Assembly: GCA_017561145.1 (NCBI GenBank)
Contig: JAFZDO010000032.1
Coordinates: 1 to 39,512, forward strand
Length of the DNA: 39,512 bases
Direction of reading: 5' to 3'
From: Clostridia bacterium
GTDB taxonomy: Bacteria > Bacillota > Clostridia > Oscillospirales > CAG-382
The notes beneath the pieces are model-generated. The model saw nothing but the letters and a program-made list of their open reading frames with translations, did no database searches and had not been told where the DNA came from. The translations under genes and the position numbers were made by a program. Below are positions 32,980 through 39,512 of the stretch, one piece after another. Numbering within the stretch: position 1 is the first letter of the stretch; every line of letters begins with the position of its first letter.

Positions 32980-33073
32980 CAAACCGCCTCCTTTAAATAT
33001 TCTTCGTCTATTGCTAATACTCGTCAAAAACGACCCGAGGTTTCATCGTTTTTTTAATTTTTTATTTATTTTA

Positions 33074-33102
33074 ATTATACCTCGCCTTTGTCTGTTTTTC
33101 AA
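33074..33102 (-). promoter_or_regulatory. Sigma-A promoter of the YD-like repeat protein
   Basis: Minus strand TTGAAA (33097-33102), 17-bp spacer, TATAAT (33074-33079). A leader of about 90 nt precedes the start. Confidence 0.75.
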
Positions 33103-33105
33103 GAC

Positions 33106-33130
33106 AAAAAGGAGCTTATCTCTAAGCCCC
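33106..33130 (-). terminator. Terminator after the Ser-rich lipoprotein
   Basis: GGGGCTTA/TAAGCTCC stem with one G-U and a 4-nt loop, then T5 on the minus strand. It sits directly upstream of the next promoter. Confidence 0.82.
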
Positions 33131-33138
33131 TATTTACT

Positions 33139-34173
33139 TCAGTTAAACTTTATAATATATCCCTGACCGTCCTCAAACACCCAAGCGCGGTCATTAAACG
33201 GCTGCGAGCCGCAATCGAACCCTTCGGGCGTGAGATTGTATCCGTCGGACGAAATATAATAGCTTCTTCCGTCCTTTATTGCAAGATAAACACCGAGAGT
33301 CTGACCCTCTGTCTGTGTTGTCGTTATAAAATCGTATTCAAACGGGATTATAACTTTTTCGTCACTCGCAACGCCGTATTTACCGAGCTTCGAATCGTCG
33401 ATAACGGGAGCATCTGTTCCGTCGAAAATTTCAAGCGGCGACTTTTCGGCTGTATATAAGCGGCAAGGCATCTGACCCTTTATTCCGCTCAGATCGAGGT
33501 CGACAACGTATACCCTTTTGTCTGCCTCGGAATAAACTGCCTCGTATGAGAAGTCATGAGCAGATATCACAAACTCGTCCAAATCAAACGTTACGTTGTT
33601 TTCGCTTATGCGGGTAAACCGAATAATTTGCTCATAATCCCCGTCCACGAATTCGCCGGGATTGAGATCAATCCAATTCAGGTCACACGGCTCGTATCTG
33701 CCGTACAAAGCGTGATAGTAAGTGCCGTTGACTGCGTCAAAAAAGCGGGTGACGGTTCCGTCGTAGATTGCGGTAATGCCGCCGCTTACACTCGTAAGGC
33801 ATTCAACAGCCTGCAAGGGGCTTATCTTGGTATAAGCGATGCTGTAGCCCTTTGCGGCCTTGGCAAAATCATACCTATCCATCTTATAAAGATCGTCGTA
33901 AGTTATATCGCCCGAAGGAGTCGAAACGTCGGTATCCGAGCTTTCGGGGATCGAGCTTTCGGGGACCGAGCTTTCCTGTGTCGGCTTCGACGAATTATCG
34001 ATTATAGTATTGCTGTAATCGTCGGGGACAGACGTGCTGTACCACGGTTTGCTTTCCTCGGTCGTTGCCGAAGAATCGGAATCGCCCGACGTTTCCTCAG
34101 AAGTATCGCACGAAGCCAAAACGCAGCTCAAACCAAGCAAAATAATAAGTAAAATAGATGTCAGCTTTTTCAT
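33139..34173 (-). CDS. Lipoprotein with Ser-rich linker and WG-like repeat end
   Basis: A 344-aa lipoprotein. The signal peptide ends in CVLASC (lipid cysteine 22), followed by a Ser/Thr/Glu-rich linker to about residue 90. The mature domain begins with SGDITYDDLYKMDRYDFAKAAKGYS. Its C-terminal 60 residues contain VYLAIKDGRSYYISSDGYNLTPEGFDCGSQPFNDRAWVFEDGQGYII, which resembles WG-type repeats. Function is unknown. GGAGG precedes the ATG. It is upstream of the repeat-protein gene but separated from it by a terminator and a promoter. Confidence 0.82.
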   Translation of the reverse strand: MKKLTSILLIILLGLSCVLASCDTSEETSGDSDSSATTEESKPWYSTSVPDDYSNTIIDNSSKPTQESSVPESSIPESSDTDVSTPSGDITYDDLYKMDRYDFAKAAKGYSIAYTKISPLQAVECLTSVSGGITAIYDGTVTRFFDAVNGTYYHALYGRYEPCDLNWIDLNPGEFVDGDYEQIIRFTRISENNVTFDLDEFVISAHDFSYEAVYSEADKRVYVVDLDLSGIKGQMPCRLYTAEKSPLEIFDGTDAPVIDDSKLGKYGVASDEKVIIPFEYDFITTTQTEGQTLGVYLAIKDGRSYYISSDGYNLTPEGFDCGSQPFNDRAWVFEDGQGYIIKFN

Positions 34174-34242
34174 ATTCTGCCTCCAAAAAGATTGTCTTCA
34201 CTTTATAAGACGAAAAAACATATACTTTTGTCACATAATTTC

Positions 34243-34277
34243 AAAAAAAAGTTAAGGGGAAGCCTTAACTTTTTTTG
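34243..34277. terminator. Bidirectional terminator
   Basis: AGTTAAGG/CCTTAACT stem with a 5-nt loop, between an A8 run and a T7 run. The stop codon of the zinc-ribbon protein lies within the stem. Confidence 0.88.
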
Positions 34278-34666
34278 TCGAACATATTTCTGCATCTCGG
34301 GCAGGTTATTGTAATTTTGCCTCTGCCGCGGGGTACGCGCAGACGGGATTTGCATTTGGGGCATTTAAAATAACGGTGCTTACGGTCGGCAAGACGGGCA
34401 AAGAAGCCCTTTACAGGTCTGAAAAACGCCTTTACCCTTCCCCAAATTCGCAAAAACACCATATTTTCGGCGCGTCTTTTGTAAAAATTACGCGAAAACG
34501 CGCGCATAAGCCAAAGTGCAAGGAACATCAGCTGCAGTATCGAGAAGATCAAATCGCCGATACCGTAGGCGAAAAAGGTTGCAACGCCGAAAACAAGCGA
34601 AACGAGCATTATAAAAAGGTTTAAATGATCGTTTCCGTACCGTCCCATTAAAAATCTGCGGAACAA
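34265..34666 (-). CDS. Membrane protein with C-terminal zinc ribbon
   Basis: A 133-aa protein. The N-terminus MFRRFLMGRYGNDHLNLFI is followed by two membrane helices (about 14-34 and 36-56), a basic linker and a zinc ribbon with CPKC and CPRC (about 101-104 and 121-124). Small clostridial proteins of this build are common but uncharacterised. A TTG start with GGATG upstream gives the family-like N-terminus; the in-frame ATG six codons later has no SD. It is downstream of galE on the same strand. Confidence 0.8.
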   Translation of the reverse strand: MFRRFLMGRYGNDHLNLFIMLVSLVFGVATFFAYGIGDLIFSILQLMFLALWLMRAFSRNFYKRRAENMVFLRIWGRVKAFFRPVKGFFARLADRKHRYFKCPKCKSRLRVPRGRGKITITCPRCRNMFDKKS

Positions 34667-34698
34667 TTGATCACATCCAAAAATATTTTAAAATACAA

Positions 34699-35694
34699 TT
34701 ACTTGCAGTTGTTTTCAAAGATCCAAGCCGAGCGGCACATTTCCTCAAGACCGCGTTCAGCCTTCCAGCCAATCTCCTCAAACGCCTTGCTTGCATCTGC
34801 ATAGCATTCGCCGATATCGCCGGGACGGCGGTCGGTGATCTGATAAGGGATCTTCACACCGTTAACGCGTTCAAAGGTGTGAACCATATCGAGAACCGAA
34901 TAGCCGTTGCCGGTACCGAGGTTGTAGACCGATGCGCCTTCCTTTTCAAGAGCCTTGAGAGCCGCATAGTGACCTGCCGCAAGGTCGAGCACGTGGATAA
35001 AGTCACGCACGCCTGTGCCGTCGTGGGTTTCGTAATCGTTGCCGAAAACGTTAAGGTGAGGAAGGATACCCTTTGCAACACGGGTAACGTAGGGCATAAG
35101 GTTGTTGGGGATACCGTTGGGGTTATCACCGATAAGACCGCTTTCGTGCGCGCCGATGGGATTGAAGTAACGGAGAAGAACTACCGAGAAACGCTTATCG
35201 GCAACGCAAAGGTCCTGAAGTATCTGCTCGATAAAGAGCTTGGTGGTGCCGTAAGGGTTGGTTGTGGAAAGCGGAAAATCTTCCTTTATCGGAACACTTT
35301 CGGGCTTGCCGTAAACGGTAGCGCTTGAAGAGAACACGAGCTTGAAGCAGCCGTGATCGCGCATTTCATAAATAAGGTTAAGGGTGCCGGTGATGTTGTT
35401 GTGGTAATATTCGATAGGCTTTGCAACCGATTCACCAACCGCCTTAAGACCTGCGAAATGGATAACGGTGTCGATATCGTTTTCATCAAACACCTTCTTA
35501 ACGCCTTCGCGGTCGAGAAGGTCGATTTCGTAAAACTTGGGACGGATGCCTGTGATAGCTTCGATATGGTCAACTACCTCTGCCTTGGAATTGGAAAGGT
35601 TATCGAGAATAACGATCTCCTTGCCCTTCTGAATAAAATCAACGCAGGTATGCGAGCCGATATAGCCCGTACCGCCGGTAATAAGTACGCTCAT
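34699..35694 (-). CDS. galE: UDP-glucose 4-epimerase
   Basis: A 331-aa short-chain dehydrogenase-type epimerase of full length. It interconverts UDP-galactose and UDP-glucose (Leloir pathway, cell-wall sugars). Visible are the NAD-binding GGTGYIGS near the N-terminus, HFAGLKAVGESV, the catalytic SSSATVYG and YGTTK (Tyr-x-x-x-Lys), and the C-terminal RRPGDIGECYAD. The start was moved to the ATG preceded by GAGGT; the longer reading runs into the promoter. The position near the GH27 alpha-galactosidase fits galactose use. Confidence 0.96.
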   Translation of the reverse strand: MSVLITGGTGYIGSHTCVDFIQKGKEIVILDNLSNSKAEVVDHIEAITGIRPKFYEIDLLDREGVKKVFDENDIDTVIHFAGLKAVGESVAKPIEYYHNNITGTLNLIYEMRDHGCFKLVFSSSATVYGKPESVPIKEDFPLSTTNPYGTTKLFIEQILQDLCVADKRFSVVLLRYFNPIGAHESGLIGDNPNGIPNNLMPYVTRVAKGILPHLNVFGNDYETHDGTGVRDFIHVLDLAAGHYAALKALEKEGASVYNLGTGNGYSVLDMVHTFERVNGVKIPYQITDRRPGDIGECYADASKAFEEIGWKAERGLEEMCRSAWIFENNCK

Positions 35695-35731
35695 TTGGAA
35701 TACCTCTGTGCTGTTATTATTGTATATGTAA

Positions 35732-35760
35732 AGTATAATATCATATTTCTCTTTTGTCAA
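35732..35760 (-). promoter_or_regulatory. Sigma-A promoter of galE
   Basis: Minus strand TTGACA (35755-35760), 17-bp spacer, TATACT (35732-35737). Confidence 0.85.
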
Positions 35761-35794
35761 GCAGAAAGAAGAGTCACAAACGATAACATTTTTG

Positions 35795-35823
35795 TTGACA
35801 TTGTTATATTTTTCATATAAAAT
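35795..35823 (+). promoter_or_regulatory. Sigma-A promoter of the carboxypeptidase/ispA operon
   Basis: TTGACA (35795-35800), 17-bp spacer, TAAAAT (35818-35823), divergent from galE. Confidence 0.85.
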
Positions 35824-35878
35824 ACAGATGTATTAATATGCCGTCTGGTAAATATACTCTCTTTTGGAGAGTGAATTT

Positions 35879-37057
35879 ATGAAACGGTATATCTTTATTG
35901 CAATTTCCGCACTTGTTCTTATATGCTTTATTATTTTTGCCTTCACCGTGCCGATATTTTCATCGGGCATCGAAAAAGAAGAGCTTCAAGCGCCCGAGGA
36001 ACCGGATGCCGTCGATTTCAAAAGTGCTTCCCCGATCAACGCCGCAAGGTGTATGACGGTCATCGATGCGAAAACGGGTAATATCCTCTTTTCGCATAAT
36101 GCAAACGAACGGCGCGGTATGGCAAGCACGACGAAGATAATGACCGCGCTTGTCGCTATCGAAAACGGCGACATAGAAGTCGAATTCGTCATCCCAAAAG
36201 AGGCTGTCGGCATCGAGGGAAGCTCGGTCTATCTTAAAGAGGGCGAAAGGCTTACCTTAAAGGAGCTTTTGTATTGCCTTCTGCTCGAAAGCGGCAACGA
36301 TGCGGCAACGGCGATAGCAATTTCGATCGGAGGCTCCGAAGCCGAATTCGTTAAAATGATGAACGAAAAGGCGAAGGAATTGGGGCTAACGGACACAAGC
36401 TTTGCAAATCCCCACGGATTAAGCGACGAAACGCATTACACCACCGCGCACGACCTCGCGATAATTACCGCAAACGCGATGCAATACCCATTGTTTTGCG
36501 AGATCGCGGCAACCAAAAGATATTCGGTGCGCTATGACGGAACCGAAAATGGCAGACGTCTTGTAAACCACAACAAGCTGCTTTTCGGTTATAGCTATGC
36601 AACGGGAGTTAAAACCGGATATACCAAGCGCGACGGAAAATGTCTGGTCAGCGCCGCCGAAAAGGACGGGATGACCCTTACAGCCGTCACTTTGCAGGAT
36701 GCCTTCCCTACCGCAACGCATAAGACTCTGCTCGAGCACGCCTTTTCGACACACGAAAGCATCAAGCTTGCCGATATCGGCGAACTAAAGCCGAGCCTAC
36801 CGATAAAAAACGGCTTTTTACAATTCACAAGTCTTACAAACGCCGATACTGCGGAAATTTTGCTTCCCAAGGGATGTAAAATTTCCTGCGAGCTCGTACT
36901 TCCGCAAACGCTCGTCCCACCTCTTGAAAAGGGCGAAGCGGTCGGCTATGCCGTCTTCCGCGCAAACGGAAGCATAGTTTACATAATCAGTTTAGAAACA
37001 ACCCAAGAAATAAAAGAAAAAAGGAAAACCTTAGCAGAAAAGCTTTTTGGAGAATAA
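35879..37057 (+). CDS. D-alanyl-D-alanine carboxypeptidase (S11, DacF/PBP5-like)
   Basis: A 392-aa penicillin-binding protein that trims D-Ala from peptidoglycan stem peptides outside the cell. An N-terminal signal or anchor (about 4-25) precedes the S11 domain. That domain has the nucleophile motif S83-T-T-K86, S138-G-N and K245-T-G. A C-terminal beta domain follows, and the last residues are basic and helical (TTQEIKEKRKTLAEKLFGE), suggesting membrane association. I chose the ATG after GGAGAG. It is the first gene of an operon with rluB, xseB and ispA; a dac gene near rluB is also seen in Bacillus. Confidence 0.94.
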   Translation: MKRYIFIAISALVLICFIIFAFTVPIFSSGIEKEELQAPEEPDAVDFKSASPINAARCMTVIDAKTGNILFSHNANERRGMASTTKIMTALVAIENGDIEVEFVIPKEAVGIEGSSVYLKEGERLTLKELLYCLLLESGNDAATAIAISIGGSEAEFVKMMNEKAKELGLTDTSFANPHGLSDETHYTTAHDLAIITANAMQYPLFCEIAATKRYSVRYDGTENGRRLVNHNKLLFGYSYATGVKTGYTKRDGKCLVSAAEKDGMTLTAVTLQDAFPTATHKTLLEHAFSTHESIKLADIGELKPSLPIKNGFLQFTSLTNADTAEILLPKGCKISCELVLPQTLVPPLEKGEAVGYAVFRANGSIVYIISLETTQEIKEKRKTLAEKLFGE

Positions 37058-37061
37058 ACTT

Positions 37062-37802
37062 ATGGAAAGCATCAAGCTTCAAAAATACGTTGCCGATTGC
37101 GGACTTATGTCGCGCAGAGCGGCTGAAAAGGAAATAGAACTCGGCTATTTCGCAGTAAACGGCATGACCGCTTCAATCGGTATGCGCGTAGATCCGAATA
37201 ACGACGCCGTTACCTACAAGGGCAAGCCCGTTGTTATGAAGAACGACAGAAAGGTTTACATAATGTTAAACAAGCCCAAGGGCGTCGTTACCACGATGAG
37301 CGACGAAAGGGGCAGAAAAAACGTCGGCGAATTGGTCGATATCGGCATACGCGTTTACCCTATCGGCCGTCTTGACCTTAACAGCGAAGGACTGTTGCTT
37401 ATGACCAACGACGGCGAGCTTGCAAACGCTATCGCCCACCCCAGAGGCGAGATCAAAAAGGTTTATGCCGTAACGCTTAAGGGCAAGGTAGAAAACGAAG
37501 AGCTTGACAGATTACGCGCGGTGCGTGAGCTTGACGGTGAAAAAATACAACCCGTCGGCGTCGAGCTCGTAAGCCGTAACGAAACGAGCAGTGTTGTAAA
37601 ATTCACCCTTTCCGAAGGTAAAAACCGCGAAATACGCCGCATTTGCGAGCAGGTCGGCGTTTATATCACCAAGCTTAAAAGGATATCGCTCGGCCCGATA
37701 CGCTTGGGCGATCTTAAGACAGGAGAATTCAGAGAATTGAATTCAAGCGAGCTGCGCGCATTAAAAAACGCCGTCAAGGGCGAAAAAGGAAGTAAAAAAT
37801 GA
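37062..37802 (+). CDS. rluB: RluB/RsuA-family rRNA pseudouridine synthase
   Basis: A 246-aa enzyme that isomerises a uridine in 23S rRNA (RluB-type) or 16S rRNA (RsuA-type). An N-terminal S4 RNA-binding domain (IKLQKYVADCGLMSRRAAEKEI) is followed by the synthase domain with the catalytic Asp in GRLDLNSEGLLLMTNDG and the EGKNREIRRICEQVG motif. The start is the ATG 9 nt after GGAG, 4 nt after the carboxypeptidase stop. An upstream TTG overlaps that gene. It overlaps xseB by 4 nt. Confidence 0.92.
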   Translation: MESIKLQKYVADCGLMSRRAAEKEIELGYFAVNGMTASIGMRVDPNNDAVTYKGKPVVMKNDRKVYIMLNKPKGVVTTMSDERGRKNVGELVDIGIRVYPIGRLDLNSEGLLLMTNDGELANAIAHPRGEIKKVYAVTLKGKVENEELDRLRAVRELDGEKIQPVGVELVSRNETSSVVKFTLSEGKNREIRRICEQVGVYITKLKRISLGPIRLGDLKTGEFRELNSSELRALKNAVKGEKGSKK

Positions 37803-38020
37803 GTAACGAAATGACATTTGAAACAGCACTTGCCAGACTCGAGCAGATAGTACGCTCGCTCGAAAGCGGCAACGTCCCCCTCGAAGACCTTATCAAGCTT
37901 TTCGACGAGGGCACGAGCCTCGTTAAATACTGCACGGGCGCCTTGGATAAGGCAGAGGAAAAGGTTCGCCTTCTTCAGATGAAGGACGGCGTTCTGACTG
38001 CAGAGGAGTTCGACAAATAA
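37799..38020 (+). CDS. xseB: Exonuclease VII small subunit
   Basis: A 73-aa protein with the XseB signature: TFETALARLEQIVRSLESGNVPLEDLIKLFDEGTSLVKYC, then LDKAEEKVRLL. It is the small subunit of exonuclease VII, which degrades single-stranded DNA together with XseA. The large-subunit gene is not in this operon. The ATG overlaps the rluB stop (ATGA), and its stop overlaps the ispA start. Confidence 0.94.
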   Translation: MSNEMTFETALARLEQIVRSLESGNVPLEDLIKLFDEGTSLVKYCTGALDKAEEKVRLLQMKDGVLTAEEFDK

Positions 38021-38907
38021 TGGACTTTATCCAGGCACTCGACAAATATGCCCAATCAACCGAAAACAGGCTTTTATTCCATGCCGAAAATAAATTCGGA
38101 GGCGTCTCCTCGCTCGACGAGGCGATAAATTATTCGCTTTTGGGCGGCGGAAAGCGCTTGCGCGCCTATCTCGTGCAGGAGTTTTGCGATCTCTGCGGCA
38201 GAACCGCCGAGCATTCGATCGATTACGCCTGCGCTATCGAAATGGTGCACGCGTTTTCGCTTATACACGACGATCTTCCGAGCATGGATAACGACGATAT
38301 GCGCCGCGGCAAGCCCTCGAACCACAAGGCGTTCGGCGAGGCGACCGCAATACTTGCGGGAGATTCGCTTGCGCTCGATGCTTTTCTTGTAATCTGCCAA
38401 ACCGAATTTTGCTCGCCTCAACAAAACGAGCAAGCCGTTATTGCCCTTTCAAAGCATGCGGGCTCACTCGGAATGTGCGCAGGTCAGAAGATAGATCTCG
38501 ACGGCGAGGGCAAAAGACTCGACGTTGACGAGCTGACACGTCTTGTCGACCTCAAAACGGGAGCATTGTTCTCCTGCGCGTGTCTTCTCGGCTGTATTGC
38601 GGCAAACGCAAGCGAAAAGCAAAAGCATGCCGCAATCAATTTCGGACTTTTAACGGGCAGAGCGTTCCAGATAGCGGACGATATTTTGGACATCCATTCG
38701 ACTGCCGAGGTTTTGGGAAAAACCGTCGGAAAGGATATCGAAAGCGAAAAGAGCACCTTTGTTTCGCTGCTCGGCGAGGAAAACGCAAAAACTTTAGCGC
38801 TTGAATATATCGAAAAAGCGAAAAGCTCGCTTGACGAATTTGATTCAACCGACGCAAAGGCGCGTCTGACCGAATTTTGCGATTTCATCCTAACGAGAAA
38901 AAAATAA
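38020..38907 (+). CDS. ispA: Geranyl/farnesyl diphosphate synthase
   Basis: A 295-aa trans-prenyltransferase that condenses isopentenyl diphosphate to farnesyl (or geranylgeranyl) diphosphate for undecaprenyl and quinone precursors. The first aspartate-rich motif D84-D-L-P-S-M-D90 and the second D220-D-I-L-D are intact, and GGGKRLRAYLV is present near the N-terminus. The start overlaps the xseB stop by one base (TAATG). It is the last protein gene of the operon and is followed by the large structured RNA region instead of dxs. Confidence 0.95.
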   Translation: MDFIQALDKYAQSTENRLLFHAENKFGGVSSLDEAINYSLLGGGKRLRAYLVQEFCDLCGRTAEHSIDYACAIEMVHAFSLIHDDLPSMDNDDMRRGKPSNHKAFGEATAILAGDSLALDAFLVICQTEFCSPQQNEQAVIALSKHAGSLGMCAGQKIDLDGEGKRLDVDELTRLVDLKTGALFSCACLLGCIAANASEKQKHAAINFGLLTGRAFQIADDILDIHSTAEVLGKTVGKDIESEKSTFVSLLGEENAKTLALEYIEKAKSSLDEFDSTDAKARLTEFCDFILTRKK

Positions 38908-38970
38908 GAAAATTAACAGAAATATACAAGTAAATTCAAACCTATATAATATAATTCGTGCTAATTGGTC

Positions 38971-38999
38971 TTGAATTTCCGTATATTATGTGTTATATT
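38971..38999 (+). promoter_or_regulatory. Probable promoter of the ispA-linked RNA
   Basis: TTGAAT (38971-38976), 17-bp spacer, TATATT (38994-38999). This predicts an RNA start near 39006. Confidence 0.65.
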
Positions 39000-39005
39000 A
39001 TACAT

Positions 39006-39512
39006 GATGGCGCAGTATCCTAGTTGTCCTTCTGCTGCTGAAAGCGTGCCTAAAAATACGCGTAAAGGCAAATCGATGAAGCTCCTTGTGCTTGCTGTCT
39101 ATGCCCAATAGAGGGTGGGTGCTGGGAGAATAGGTTTGTGGGCGGTCTGTAATGGCATACGGAATTCGACCCACCTACCTTTGGAGGCTTTTTTCTGTGG
39201 ATATCCGTACTCAAGAAGGGGTAAGCCCTTAGCATATGAGATATCTACAGTCTAAAGATTAAACCTATCATGCGGTGCATTTTTTGACGCTGTGGATAGA
39301 TGTAGCCTGCCTTGCGTGGATATTGGCGGATACAGGTCTCGCCCGTCGGCGATTAGCTACCAAAGACGGGATATCCCTGTTGAAATCATATCTGCAAAAG
39401 AGGATTAGGCAGATAAGAAGGGGTATTGAGGAAAACTCCTAGGCTGAGTTAGCATCATAGCACATAGGCACAAAACGGATTGCAGTGTGGACTTATAGGC
39501 AATCAAGTCGCG
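39006..39512 (+). ncRNA. Large structured RNA, probable OLE RNA, cut by window end
   Basis: About 510 nt without a credible ORF follow ispA, in a base composition unlike the AT-rich leader before it. Many helices can be drawn: GGTGGGT (39114-39120) with ACCCACC (39169-39175), TCTGT/ACGGA within it, CTGTGGATATC (39195-39205) with GATATCTACAG (39240-39250), AAGGG/CCCTT (39216-39230), TCGCC/GGCGA, and ACAGG (39333-39337) with CCTGT (39376-39380). From family knowledge, OLE RNA (about 600 nt, Firmicutes) lies directly downstream of ispA in an xseB-ispA cluster, which fits. The family name rests on context and size, not on a covariance search. Confidence 0.68.

Noticed and set aside
39050-39235. 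61-codon minus-strand ORF after ispA
   Set aside because: No SD, no family features, and it overlaps several RNA helices.
39006-39512. tmRNA, RNase P RNA or 6S RNA
   Set aside because: I do not find the tRNA-like ends and tag frame of tmRNA, the P4 signature region of RNase P RNA, or the simple long hairpin of 6S RNA. The neighbourhood fits OLE better.

Overview
The window looks like chromosomal DNA of a Gram-positive, low-to-mid-GC anaerobe of the class Clostridia, probably an uncultured gut or rumen Oscillospiraceae/Ruminococcaceae-type organism. The evidence is indirect. Strong AGGAGG-type ribosome binding sites and sigma-A promoters with 17-bp spacers are seen throughout. Lipoproteins and exported proteins carry Ser/Glu-rich stalks. 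There is a dockerin-bearing secreted protein, a set of GH2, GH3 and GH27 glycosidases, a C-GCAxxG-C-C redox protein, a feoA-feoB-Cys-rich protein operon, and an ispA-linked large structured RNA. No phage, plasmid, IS element or CRISPR array is visible.

Layout. 1-380: a minus-strand tRNA cluster (Asp, Phe, and an odd tRNA with a UGG anticodon). 430-3450: a C-GCAxxG-C-C protein, a DUF421 membrane protein, and an rpe-VanY pair. 3500-7240: a domain-permuted GH3 beta-glucosidase divergent from a membrane-anchored surface protein. 7297-9348: an M48-type membrane metallopeptidase. 9350-15000 (minus): copper export (copZ-copA), then ferrous iron uptake (feoA-feoB-FeoB-associated protein) with two DtxR-like operators. 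15200-20245: two paralogous secreted SGNH-hydrolase/discoidin proteins, one ending in a membrane anchor and the other in a dockerin. 20300-24480: a MATE exporter, two small exported proteins and a PutP-type symporter. 24579-24882: a modular hairpin array next to tRNA-Val. 24959-28118 (minus): lipoprotein, 3-TM protein and GH2 enzyme. 28260-31220 (plus): GH27 alpha-galactosidase, small CxxC protein and DUF4855 protein. 31471-35694 (minus): a repeat protein, a lipoprotein, a zinc-ribbon membrane protein and galE. 35879-38907 (plus): D-Ala-D-Ala carboxypeptidase, RluB-type pseudouridine synthase, xseB and ispA, followed by about 600 nt of structured non-coding sequence that I read as an OLE-type RNA cut by the window end.

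The genes suggest a saccharolytic lifestyle. GH2, GH3 and GH27 enzymes without signal peptides act on imported oligosaccharides, galE funnels galactose onward, and the SGNH/discoidin proteins probably work on polysaccharides at or near the cell surface. Metal handling (Feo, CopAZ) and envelope maintenance (VanY, carboxypeptidase, M48, MATE) fill the rest.

The strongest candidates for something undescribed are these. (1) A structured element of about 240 nt occurs twice (9351-9587 and 31222-31464, read on the minus strand). Its stems change by compensatory substitutions, and its 5' end also encodes a conserved peptide tail in the frame of the upstream gene. (2) A hairpin array of short perfect palindromes separated by an 8-nt spacer lies at 24582-24770. 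(3) The ispA-linked large RNA lies at 39006-39512. (4) A tRNA at 39-114 has a threonine-like body and a proline anticodon.
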